This document shows, one piece after another, positions 1 through 5,874 of a DNA stretch of 20,262 nucleotides. The position numbers and the translations under genes are program-made. Under the pieces are notes generated by a model, which was given only the letters and a program-made list of their open reading frames with translations, did not search any database and was not told the DNA's origin. Source of the stretch: Alphaproteobacteria bacterium (GTDB lineage Bacteria; Pseudomonadota; Alphaproteobacteria; Micavibrionales; Micavibrionaceae); contig NZVS01000080.1 of NCBI GenBank assembly GCA_002701555.1, positions 1 to 20,262 on the forward strand, written 5' to 3'. The first letter of the stretch is position 1. Each line of letters begins with the position of its first letter.

Positions 1-435
1 ACCCTCCGCAACTTCTACGCCCATGGAACGTGCAGTACCGGCGATAATTTTTATCGCGGCATCCGTGTCATTGGCATTCAAATCTTTTGCTTTTGTTTCT
101 GCAATTTCCTTAAGCTGTTTTCTTGTAATTGTTCCGACAACTTCTTTAGAAGGATTGCTCGCACCTTTTTTCTGACCGATTGATTTCAGGATCAGATAAC
201 TGGCAGGAGGTGTCTTTGTGATGAAATCAAAAGAGCGGTCCTCATACACGGTGATTTTAACCGGTACTGGCATGCCCTTTTCCATGCTTTCTGTTTCAGC
301 ATTAAATGCCTTACAGAAATCCATGATATTTACACCGTGCTGACCTAGTGCCGGCCCAACAGGTGGTGACGGGTTAGCAGCACCCGCCGGTATTTGCAGG
401 CTAATATAGCCTGATACTTTTTTCTTCTTAGCCAT
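1..435 (-). CDS. rplK: 50S ribosomal protein L11 (C-terminal end cut by window edge)
   Basis: L11 binds the GTPase-associated region of 23S rRNA and, with L10/L12, helps recruit elongation and release factors. The visible 145 codons open with Met-Ala and a lysine run, followed by the proline-rich N-terminal domain (residues about 10-75, with the PAGxANPSPPVGPALG-type signature) and the rRNA-binding C-terminal domain ending near the conserved GTARSMG segment. Bacterial L11 is about 142 aa, so only the last few codons and the stop are missing beyond base 1. The start at 433-435 has an AAGGAG Shine-Dalgarno about 7 bases upstream. It lies downstream of secE, nusG and a small Cys-rich gene on the same strand; rplA would be expected next. 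Identity is certain from the sequence. Confidence 0.98.
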   Translation of the reverse strand, partial: MAKKKKVSGYISLQIPAGAANPSPPVGPALGQHGVNIMDFCKAFNAETESMEKGMPVPVKITVYEDRSFDFITKTPPASYLILKSIGQKKGASNPSKEVVGTITRKQLKEIAETKAKDLNANDTDAAIKIIAGTARSMGVEVAEG

Positions 436-597
436 TATAAACTCCTTGTTTTGCTTTTTGGCTTAACTTAAAGAGTGACGTGGTAACGGCTCACGGATGG
501 CAACCACCTGAAAGGGTAGTTATTTACCGGAAGACCTCCCACGAAAACCGCGCCAACTTATGCGAGCTACGGCAGAAATGCAAGAAAAAAAAGCTTT
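436..597 (-). promoter_or_regulatory. structured rplK leader, candidate L1 autoregulatory region
   Basis: This 162-base non-coding stretch precedes rplK and is more GC-rich than its surroundings. Read on the minus strand, CGTGG (543-539) can pair with CCACG (483-479), enclosing a 4-bp hairpin GGTA/TACC (528-525 with 518-515) and a 5-bp hairpin GGTGG/CCATC with one G-U pair (508-504 with 500-496). Family knowledge: the rplKA operon leader is commonly the feedback target of ribosomal protein L1, which binds an rRNA-like fold. Assigning this leader to L1 is inference. An internal promoter for rplK could also lie here, but I could not identify one. Confidence 0.4.
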
Positions 598-750
598 TTA
601 TTTTACAGTTGGTAGTGGCGCAGGATCACAATAAACTGGCTTACCACCAACCCGCTTACCCATATCTTCCATAGAAGTATGCGCTGCACAGCTCCAAGAT
701 TTGGAACAACCACATTTTTCTGATGTTTTTTTATTTTGATTATCGCCCAT
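598..750 (-). CDS. small Cys-rich protein (50 aa) between nusG and rplK
   Basis: I do not recognise this gene. It encodes 50 residues on the strand of its neighbours, with ATG at 748-750 and TAA at 598-600. A textbook GGAGG lies 6 bases before the ATG, which is the main reason to believe it is translated. The product is hydrophilic, with Cys at 13, 15, 21 and 41 (C-x-C-x5-C, His at 24), a basic middle and a proline-rich tail (D-P-A-P-L-P). There is no signal peptide or membrane helix. The Cys pattern would suit metal binding or redox chemistry, but that is inference. It sits in a normally tight ribosomal/transcription cluster, and its Shine-Dalgarno lies inside a perfect hairpin (756-785), so its expression may be controlled. 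A leader-peptide role for rplK is an alternative. Confidence 0.72.
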   Translation of the reverse strand: MGDNQNKKTSEKCGCSKSWSCAAHTSMEDMGKRVGGKPVYCDPAPLPTVK

Positions 751-785
751 TAAAAACCTCCACAAAGTAATATTATTGTGGAGGT
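751..785 (-). terminator. 10-bp hairpin plus T-tract after nusG, overlapping the small gene's RBS
   Basis: Bases 756-765 and 776-785 are perfect inverted complements of 10 bp around a 10-base loop. On the minus strand the 3' arm is followed by four more T residues (755-752), as in an intrinsic terminator 3' of nusG. The same 3' arm carries the GGAGG Shine-Dalgarno of the 50-aa small gene that starts at 750, and the 5' arm carries its exact complement CCTCC. Folding would therefore either terminate the secE-nusG transcript or hide the small gene's ribosome-binding site. On the plus strand there is no T-tract. Confidence 0.7.
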
Positions 786-816
786 ATATTATCAGACTTT
801 ATGAAAATTACAAGTT

Positions 817-1347
817 TTACGCTTTTTCAACTTGCGTATAGTCCAGCTCAACAGGAGTAGCGCGACCAAAGATAGAAACAGAAACCTTCAACTTCTGTTT
901 TTCTTCGTCTATCTGCTCTACAGAGCCATTGAAAGATGCGAAAGGCCCGTCTGTAACCTTGACTTCTTCACCAATATCGAATGTCACAGAAGGACGTGGG
1001 CGCTCAATTCCCTCTTGAACCTGTTGTATAATGCGCTCGGCTTCTTTTTGGGAAATCGGTGACGGTTTATTCCCAGCACCTAAGAAACCTGTAACCTTTG
1101 GAGTATCTTTTACCAAGTGCCATATATCATCATGCATGTTCAATTTGGCAAGCACGTAACCGGGATAAAACTTACGCTCTGCATTTACTTTCTGACCACG
1201 ACGCATTTCAACAACTTCCTCAGTCGGAACCATGATCTCACCGACGTCTTCTTCAAGACCCAACTTTGCAGCCTTTTCTTTGATCTGTTCGGCGACTTTA
1301 TTTTCAAAACCTGAATAAACGTGAATTACATACCAGCGCTGTGCCAT
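817..1347 (-). CDS. nusG: transcription termination/antitermination factor NusG
   Basis: NusG binds the RNA polymerase clamp to suppress pausing and links polymerase to Rho or to the ribosomal protein S10. The NGN domain opens with RWYVIHVYSGFE and includes the conserved ERKFYPGYVL segment; it spans residues about 3-113. The C-terminal KOW domain (about 123-176) contains the typical V-x-DGPFA-x-FNG turn. Length is normal for the family. Two in-frame ATGs exist. The one at 1351-1353 is only 3 bases from the AGGA motif, whereas the one at 1345-1347 has 9-base spacing and gives the usual Met-Ala start, so I prefer it; the longer form is 178 aa. It follows secE by 27-33 bases, consistent with one operon. 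Confidence 0.97.
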   Translation of the reverse strand: MAQRWYVIHVYSGFENKVAEQIKEKAAKLGLEEDVGEIMVPTEEVVEMRRGQKVNAERKFYPGYVLAKLNMHDDIWHLVKDTPKVTGFLGAGNKPSPISQKEAERIIQQVQEGIERPRPSVTFDIGEEVKVTDGPFASFNGSVEQIDEEKQKLKVSVSIFGRATPVELDYTQVEKA

Positions 1348-1380
1348 TGTCATTATTCCTTTAGTTTCCGTCTTAATAAA

Positions 1381-1572
1381 TTACAGTGATAATAGTAGTT
1401 TAATTACAAACGCCATGACCTGATCGGCAAAAAACAGGAAAAGCGATATTAAAGTCACCATAACAAAAACGGCGATTGTACTTTTGATCGTCTCATCCTT
1501 CGAAGGCCATGTAACCTTTTTCATTTCGGATTTAACTTCTTTTGTATATTGTACGGGTCCTGTTTTAGCCAC
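1381..1572 (-). CDS. secE: preprotein translocase subunit SecE
   Basis: SecE is the small essential membrane subunit that clamps SecY in the SecYEG translocon. The 63-aa product has the amphipathic helix with the hallmark V-T-W-P-S-K-D-E motif (residues about 20-27) and one transmembrane helix (about 33-58), which is the minimal single-span form usual outside the enterobacteria. The start is GTG (1570-1572), preceded by AAGGA at about 9-base spacing. It is the first gene of the secE-nusG-(small gene)-rplK run. Divergent to it, 100 bases away, is an unrelated barrel gene rather than tuf or tRNA-Trp, which often lie upstream of secE in other proteobacteria. The promoter must lie in 1573-1672 or inside the divergent gene, but I could not fix it. 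Confidence 0.96.
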   Translation of the reverse strand: MAKTGPVQYTKEVKSEMKKVTWPSKDETIKSTIAVFVMVTLISLFLFFADQVMAFVIKLLLSL

Positions 1573-1672
1573 GGTTCTACTTCCTTTTTATTTTGTTCTT
1601 CTCCAGTGGTTCGTAACCTGATCTTTGCGAGCGATCCAAGGAAAACGATTAACACTATAAGGGAGATAAAAG

Positions 1673-2389
1673 ATGTTTAATATAGTTGAAAAAAAAATTC
1701 CACCCCTTTTTACAAAAATCATAAAACTATATCTCTCAATTTTGAAACAGCCCTATCTATCCTTTCTTATGGATTTCAAGACCGTTTTATTTTATGTTAT
1801 AGCGAAAATAACACCTCAACCAGCAAGACAGTCCATGCCAAATTTTTTAAAAGTCTTATCATTTTTTGTTTTAATTACAATTTCCGTGAACACATCTACT
1901 GCGAATGCCCAGGAAAATGATACAAAAGTCACTGTTGGCGTCCCACTTTACGTGTACCATCCTGATGAACGCCCGGGATCAAGAGACTGGAATGATGGAT
2001 GGTTTCAAAATGAAGGCATTTTTGCAGATATCAGCTGGCCCGTTTATTCACTAGGCCAGTCAACAGACCTTCGTTTAGGGGCAACAGCAGGTATTTTTGA
2101 CAATTCCATTTATGATACATCTGTGTTTGCAGGCGGTATGGCTGAAATAGAAACGCATATAACTAATCGTGTTTTCTTTAACCTCGGTACCTATGCCGGC
2201 GCCATTACAGGTTATGAAGATGGGCTACAGCCCGCAATTGCCCCTTATATCGGTACTGGCTTCCATATTACTGAGAAAGTTGAACTGGGAGTGCGCGGTT
2301 ACTGGCTTCCTGCCGAAACTATTGCAGGGTCTGACATAGCCCCCTCCGATGCCCATGTCGGAGCAATAACAATCGGAACACGCTTTTAA
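1673..2389 (+). CDS. predicted small outer-membrane beta-barrel protein
   Basis: I do not recognise the family. The mature part alternates polar and aromatic/hydrophobic residues in strand-like stretches, is rich in Gly and Tyr, and ends in Phe (G-T-R-F), the classic C-terminal signal for insertion by the Bam complex. A Sec signal peptide begins at the in-frame Met-54: Lys, a hydrophobic core, then an A-N-A cleavage site before Gln-Glu at about residue 80. The ATG at 1673 has a strong GGGAGA 7 bases upstream, while Met-54 (1832) has no convincing ribosome-binding site, so either the protein carries an unusual 53-residue pre-signal extension or the true start is internal. Its stop lies in a hairpin shared with the convergent channel gene. 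Role inferred: a small porin-like or envelope enzyme barrel. Confidence 0.7.
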   Translation: MFNIVEKKIPPLFTKIIKLYLSILKQPYLSFLMDFKTVLFYVIAKITPQPARQSMPNFLKVLSFFVLITISVNTSTANAQENDTKVTVGVPLYVYHPDERPGSRDWNDGWFQNEGIFADISWPVYSLGQSTDLRLGATAGIFDNSIYDTSVFAGGMAEIETHITNRVFFNLGTYAGAITGYEDGLQPAIAPYIGTGFHITEKVELGVRGYWLPAETIAGSDIAPSDAHVGAITIGTRF

Positions 2390-2404
2390 GATTAAGCGTC
2401 TTCC
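2375..2404. terminator. inverted repeat spanning two convergent stop codons
   Basis: GGAACACGCTT (2375-2385) pairs with bases 2394-2404 at 10 of 11 positions, with a single C-C mismatch, around an 8-base loop. The loop contains the TAA of the plus-strand barrel gene (2387-2389) and most of the stop of the minus-strand channel gene (2392-2394). No T-tract follows on either strand, so it is not a standard intrinsic terminator. It may act as a transcript 3'-end stabiliser or a Rho-assisted bidirectional end. Confidence 0.45.
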
Positions 2405-3276
2405 GCTGTCATCTGTTTAGCCTCTTCGGATTTTATACCAAGCTCTTCCTTGAATGTAAGGGTTCTGTATGGGAAAGGAATTTCTATTCCGGCATCATCT
2501 AACGCCTTTTTAACAGCGATTATTACCTTATCACGACTTTCATGCATATCTAAGGGTTTGGATTTTGCCCACCAGCGTATTGTAAAGTCTACGCTTGATG
2601 AATTAAATTCGCGCGCAAAAACTTGAACAGGTTTATCCCTGTCAATGCCGTCTACAGATTCAAGGGCTTTTTGTATTACAGATTTTGATTTTTCAAGGTC
2701 TTCATCGTAAGCAACACCACAAACAATCTCGAAGCGACGAATAGGCTGGTCGGTAAGCACAAACACCTCGTTTTTAAAGAGCTTACTATTCGGTACAAGA
2801 ATGAGAACACCATCTGTCTGGCGCACAAATGTATCGCGGATATTAATTTGTTCAATTCTTCCCTCCACTTCCTCACATTCAATGAAGTCACCAATGCGCA
2901 TAGGACGCCGTAGCATAATCATTACGCCAGCCAGAAAATTTTCGAAAATATCCTGAAATGCAAAACCTATAGCAATAGAGCCAAGGCCGAGCGCTGCCAG
3001 TAATTTGGCCGGTGTAAGGCTCGGGAAAATTATTGCCATGGAAATCAGGACACCTATTGTCCAGACACCAATAGCTGCAAGTGTTAAAAAAAGACTTTTC
3101 AGAGACGGCCTTATATTGGACCTGTCCAAAACTTTTCCCAATACAAGCTTTACGACTTTGGAAGCCAGCCACGTTAGAATTATAACAGTCAAACCGATGC
3201 CCAGCATAGGCAACAACTTGATAAAACCAACAGTCATTGCGTTAACTTGCTCCAAGAGCGGCTCTAAAAAATCCAT
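2392..3276 (-). CDS. MscS-family small-conductance mechanosensitive channel
   Basis: This inner-membrane channel opens under membrane tension to release solutes during hypo-osmotic shock. Three N-terminal helices are visible (about 15-42, 60-85 and 90-125). The last is the pore-lining Gly/Ala-rich TM3 (A-L-G-L-G-S-I-A-I-G-F-A) continuing into the Q-D-x-x-x-N-F-x-A-G signature. After it comes the cytoplasmic beta domain (R-R-P-x-R-I-G-D-F-I, then V-P-N-S) and a C-terminal alpha/beta domain ending near residue 275. At 294 aa it is close to E. coli MscS (286 aa). GGGG lies about 6 bases before the ATG. It converges with the barrel gene (2-base gap) and diverges from a membrane protein at 3405. 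Confidence 0.93.
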   Translation of the reverse strand: MDFLEPLLEQVNAMTVGFIKLLPMLGIGLTVIILTWLASKVVKLVLGKVLDRSNIRPSLKSLFLTLAAIGVWTIGVLISMAIIFPSLTPAKLLAALGLGSIAIGFAFQDIFENFLAGVMIMLRRPMRIGDFIECEEVEGRIEQINIRDTFVRQTDGVLILVPNSKLFKNEVFVLTDQPIRRFEIVCGVAYDEDLEKSKSVIQKALESVDGIDRDKPVQVFAREFNSSSVDFTIRWWAKSKPLDMHESRDKVIIAVKKALDDAGIEIPFPYRTLTFKEELGIKSEEAKQMTAEDA

Positions 3277-3361
3277 ATTTTCCCCTTCAATTTAAAAAAC
3301 TCATAAAATCAACGTACTAGCATAAAAAAAGTTTCAAAAGCACATCTCTTAATACAAATTT

Positions 3362-3384
3362 CTCTCTTAATTTTGCAAAGAGAG
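3362..3384. repeat. 7-bp inverted repeat in a divergent intergenic region
   Basis: CTCTCTT (3362-3368) and AAGAGAG (3378-3384) are perfect complements around 9 bases. They lie between the divergent mscS-type gene (starts 3276) and the membrane protein gene at 3405. The position suits an operator or a 5'-UTR hairpin for the rightward gene, but no promoter hexamers fit clearly. Confidence 0.3.
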
Positions 3385-3404
3385 TTGCTTCAAAGCTAAT
3401 AAGA

Positions 3405-3974
3405 ATGCTACGCAAAAGAATGTTTATAGTTAATATCTTGAAAAATAAGGCGGTTAGAAAACCGATAATCGTAGCCTGGACAATAGCCATTGTCATATCA
3501 GGATCCATTCCAATCGTAACCGGACAAATCTATGGGGCAGAAGAAGCAAAGCAACTTCTTGATTTTGTTCAAAGGGCTAGTTTGTACTACGGATCTGCCG
3601 TTGTCACCGCCTCTGCCACCATTCTGGCTTTGATTCTTACGGTTTTAGGCTTAACAACAGCCCATATGAAGGACCCTGACAAAACTACTTTTGTGAGACT
3701 TCATGCAATTGCTGCATTTTGTGTATATGCTTTTATAGCTTCGGTTTTTCTACTTTTAATGTCTAGCCTGCCAGTCGACGAGTTCGAAAAGATTCCATCC
3801 GACTGGTATCGCTTTGCCTACTACGTCATATGTTTTTGGAATGGCATGCTTGCAGGATATATTATTTCTGCAATCCTGATACTGCGGGATACCGCATCCA
3901 ATATTATTGCTGACTTATCTCCGGATTTCGATGAAGAAGGTGAAAAAGAATCTTCGAAAAAGAGTTCTGATTAA
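3405..3974 (+). CDS. hypothetical four-helix membrane protein
   Basis: No family is recognised. The 189-aa product has hydrophobic spans at about residues 20-42, 62-86, 98-122 and 136-160. The N-terminus is basic and the C-terminal tail charged and probably cytoplasmic (acidic, then Lys/Ser-rich). No catalytic motif is visible. The start is uncertain: ATG at 3405 and an in-frame ATG five codons later both lack a strong Shine-Dalgarno, with only weak AAGA-type purines upstream. It diverges from the MscS-type channel, so a shared role in membrane stress is possible but unsupported. Codon use resembles the neighbours. A bidirectional terminator follows about 150 bases downstream. Confidence 0.7.
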   Translation: MLRKRMFIVNILKNKAVRKPIIVAWTIAIVISGSIPIVTGQIYGAEEAKQLLDFVQRASLYYGSAVVTASATILALILTVLGLTTAHMKDPDKTTFVRLHAIAAFCVYAFIASVFLLLMSSLPVDEFEKIPSDWYRFAYYVICFWNGMLAGYIISAILILRDTASNIIADLSPDFDEEGEKESSKKSSD

Positions 3975-4126
3975 GGAACTGATTAGTCTTAAGTAAGTTT
4001 GTTTTTTACATGATATGATTGCCAATGCAGCGCAACGGTCCATGATGAACCTGATGATTTTCTGCATTTCCAATCAGGATAACAACGTATAGGTATGCGT
4101 GACATCAATGCCGTTATCATATCACC

Positions 4127-4158
4127 AAAAAAGGCCCCCTTATCTGGGAGCCTTTTTC
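4127..4158. terminator. bidirectional intrinsic terminator
   Basis: AAAAAGG (4128-4134) pairs with CCTTTTT (4151-4157), with further C/G pairs inside across one mismatch. The structure therefore ends in a T-run on both strands: five T on plus, six on minus. It closes the leftward membrane cassette 24 bases after its stop at 4182, and can also stop rightward transcription from the gene ending at 3974. The rest of 3975-4181 shows no convincing gene. Confidence 0.85.
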
Positions 4159-4181
4159 AAAACTAATTAAAGCGGGTTTGA

Positions 4182-4757
4182 TTACTTTCTGAAAGAAAGA
4201 TGCTTAGTAAAATCAATGCCTTCATCTCTGTGATATCCACCCATTGTCGCAGCCCACCAGGCAGCAACAGCAGAAACAAGAGAGGTCGCACCAGCGCCGA
4301 AAGCGAAGATGATACCAATATTTTCCTGATTTGAATCAAGCGTTTCCACCACAGGATTTGGATCACCCATAGCAGCAATGATCGAAGCAACAGCGCCCAT
4401 TAAACCAAGGCAGACCACAACAGCAAGTGTAGCAGTTGCCCAAGCTGTCAGACCATAAATACCATCACGCATTTCACGTTCGTGATCTGTAGCACCTAAT
4501 ACAGGTGCGCGCATGCGCCCAGCAATATAGCCACCAGCCATTGAAGATATGAGTTGGACCCATATCAACCATAGACCTACAGCGATGATTCCCCAAAGCT
4601 CAAGACTTAGTCTTCCCTGGAAAGGTTCTTCAGCTGACAAGCCGATGGCACTTCCAAACTGTATAAGTACAATTGAAATTGCTGATGCAACAACGGCACC
4701 TGCAATCACGACGCCCCATTCAAAAGACGGGGTTAATTTTGTTTTTTCTGCAGTCAT
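4182..4757 (-). CDS. conserved four-helix membrane protein (alphaproteobacterial 'PhnA-like' type)
   Basis: The 191-aa product has hydrophobic spans at about 13-38, 52-77, 101-130 and 146-170. It has an AGGYIAGR segment after the second helix and G-G-Y-H-R-D-E near the C-terminus. Related proteins in alphaproteobacteria are often annotated 'PhnA-like'; I know of no demonstrated function, and nothing here supports phosphonate chemistry. AGGAG 7 bases before the ATG overlaps the stop of the upstream 24-aa microprotein (12-base gap), so the two are probably translationally coupled. It is the last gene of a three-gene membrane cassette and ends at a strong terminator. A role in envelope stress or membrane organisation is inference only. 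Confidence 0.78.
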   Translation of the reverse strand: MTAEKTKLTPSFEWGVVIAGAVVASAISIVLIQFGSAIGLSAEEPFQGRLSLELWGIIAVGLWLIWVQLISSMAGGYIAGRMRAPVLGATDHEREMRDGIYGLTAWATATLAVVVCLGLMGAVASIIAAMGDPNPVVETLDSNQENIGIIFAFGAGATSLVSAVAAWWAATMGGYHRDEGIDFTKHLSFRK

Positions 4758-4769
4758 GTGTCTATCTCC

Positions 4770-4844
4770 TTATGCTAGGCCAAGAAATGATAGAATTGCC
4801 ATAATAACGACAATTAGACCGACTAGGTAAATAATGCTGTTCAT
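4770..4844 (-). CDS. 24-aa single-helix membrane microprotein
   Basis: This short gene runs from ATG (4842-4844) to TAA (4770-4772). After Met-Asn-Ser the whole product is a hydrophobic helix (about residues 4-23) with few charged residues. AAAGGA lies about 9 bases upstream. Its stop codon is embedded in the TAAGGAG that forms the Shine-Dalgarno of the 191-aa membrane gene downstream, so the arrangement is that of an operon. Proteobacteria encode many such single-helix peptides near transporters and stress genes, and several act as small membrane-protein regulators; its partner is probably the adjacent four-helix protein, by inference. An alternative is a translated leader with no function of its own. 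Confidence 0.65.
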   Translation of the reverse strand: MNSIIYLVGLIVVIMAILSFLGLA

Positions 4845-4915
4845 AATTTTTTTCCTTTTGATTAATGTAATGACGAAGCAGGATTGCTTCTGAGATTTTT
4901 AAAACTGCCTAAAAT

Positions 4916-4987
4916 CTAAAGCAGTAGAAGAAGGATGATAATGATGGGAATGGGAATCCCTATCAACCACATAAATAACGCTTTCAT
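4916..4987 (-). CDS. 23-aa single-helix microprotein with a GIPIP motif
   Basis: ATG at 4985-4987 and TAG at 4916-4918 enclose 23 codons. The peptide starts Met-Lys, has a Trp, then G-I-P-I-P followed by a run of Ile and Leu to the end: one transmembrane helix with a central Pro kink. AAAGGA sits 6-7 bases before the start. From memory, similar very short peptides with an I-G-I-P-I-P core occur in other alphaproteobacterial genomes, which supports a real gene, but this needs a search. It is the first gene of the leftward cassette, 71 bases from the next microprotein. GAAGCA/TGCTTC in the gap (4875-4890) can form a 6-bp hairpin. Confidence 0.6.
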   Translation of the reverse strand: MKALFMWLIGIPIPIIIILLLLL

Positions 4988-5055
4988 TTAACGTCCTTTC
5001 GTAAGTTTTGTAGAAAGAGTCTACCAGTACAACTATTTAAGTAAAGCCATTAAAT

Positions 5056-5817
5056 ATGTTGCGGCGCAAACTCTCTTTTTATTTTTCTAAAAAATGGTAT
5101 ATTCATCCTATGATTTGTTTTACACATAAGCCTGCGCAGGAACAGGGGAACGTTCTGTTTTTGATTTTAATAGCGGTGGCCTTATTTGCTGCCCTTTCCT
5201 ATGCAGTTAGTAGCTCCCAATCAGACGGTCAAAATGCGGATCAAGAGAAATCAACTATAGCAGCCTCTACTCTTGTTCAGGAAATCACACTTATTAAAAA
5301 TACTATTCAGAGAATGAAAATTCTTAATAATTGCACTGATGAAGATATCACTTTTGTATATGACAATGACTTAGATGGAGATTTAGACAGTGATGATAAA
5401 TATTGGAATTTGAATCTTCCTAGTACTGAATGTTATTTATTTCACCCTGATGGAGGAAATCTGAGATTTCCCATTGTAGACGATAATATTGGAACAGGGA
5501 GTGAAATAATTTTTACAGGTTTTAACTGGGTTGATAATGTTGGAACACCTGCCTCTGATTTGATCGCTATAACAACCAATATTACACGAGCCGCGTGTGA
5601 CCAAATTAACAGAGAACTTGGCGCACCCACTACAAATGGTGAACCTGTAGAAGAAGGATCTAACGTAGAAAGTTCAACCTTTTTCGGTGCTTATATACAG
5701 GCAACTGGTATAGATGGCATGGATGGGGCTTACGACGGTTGCTTTAATGGTACGAATTTTGGTGGTACCGCCGTAGGAGATGCTTATTTTTACTATTCAG
5801 TCCTTATCGCCAGATAA
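5056..5817 (+). CDS. type IV pilin-like / pseudopilin-like secreted protein
   Basis: The N-terminal region has a short basic leader ending in Gln-Gly (Gly-31), then a 20-residue hydrophobic helix (N-V-L-F-L-I-L-I-A-V-A-L-F-A-A-L). This resembles a prepilin-peptidase site followed by the pilin assembly helix, although the usual Glu at +5 is absent. The remaining 200 residues are a secreted globular domain with several Cys and an Asp-rich stretch (about 103-114) containing a D-x-D-x-D-G pattern typical of calcium loops. The in-frame Met-19 (base 5110) would give a 13-residue leader, the normal pilin leader length, and may be the true start; neither start has a good Shine-Dalgarno. No other pilus gene is nearby. 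A minor pilin or exported surface protein is likely; exact function unknown. Confidence 0.65.
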   Translation: MLRRKLSFYFSKKWYIHPMICFTHKPAQEQGNVLFLILIAVALFAALSYAVSSSQSDGQNADQEKSTIAASTLVQEITLIKNTIQRMKILNNCTDEDITFVYDNDLDGDLDSDDKYWNLNLPSTECYLFHPDGGNLRFPIVDDNIGTGSEIIFTGFNWVDNVGTPASDLIAITTNITRAACDQINRELGAPTTNGEPVEEGSNVESSTFFGAYIQATGIDGMDGAYDGCFNGTNFGGTAVGDAYFYYSVLIAR

Positions 5818-5874
5818 ATTAAGGCACTTTTTATTTTTCTTGATAAAGAACAAAAGGTGAACTAATATAATTGT

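Noticed and set aside
588..600. Self-complementary AAAAAGCTTTTT with a T-tract after the small gene, resembling a terminator.
   Set aside because: No room for a loop and only one G/C pair, so it cannot form a useful terminator stem.
480..674. A 64-codon plus-strand frame across the rplK leader and small gene.
   Set aside because: It is antisense to the better-supported minus-strand small gene, has no ribosome-binding site and shows no protein-like pattern.
1655..1660. CTATAA as a -10 box for the barrel gene.
   Set aside because: It abuts the Shine-Dalgarno, so a transcript starting from it would lack the ribosome-binding site.
3989..4120. A 43-codon minus-strand frame (ATG 4118-4120, stop 3989-3991) in the gap before the bidirectional terminator.
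   Set aside because: No usable Shine-Dalgarno (GGTGA only 2 bases away), it lies directly after a terminator, and its composition looks random; frames this long are expected by chance.
4875..4890. GAAGCA/TGCTTC 6-bp hairpin between the two microprotein genes.
   Set aside because: Too short, and no T-tract on the minus strand; may be incidental. Mentioned only in the microprotein entry.
5840..5871. TTGATA and a perfect TATAAT just upstream of the radical SAM gene.
   Set aside because: The spacer is 20 bases and the -10 box ends only 3 bases before the ATG, so transcription would start inside the coding region; judged chance in AT-rich DNA.
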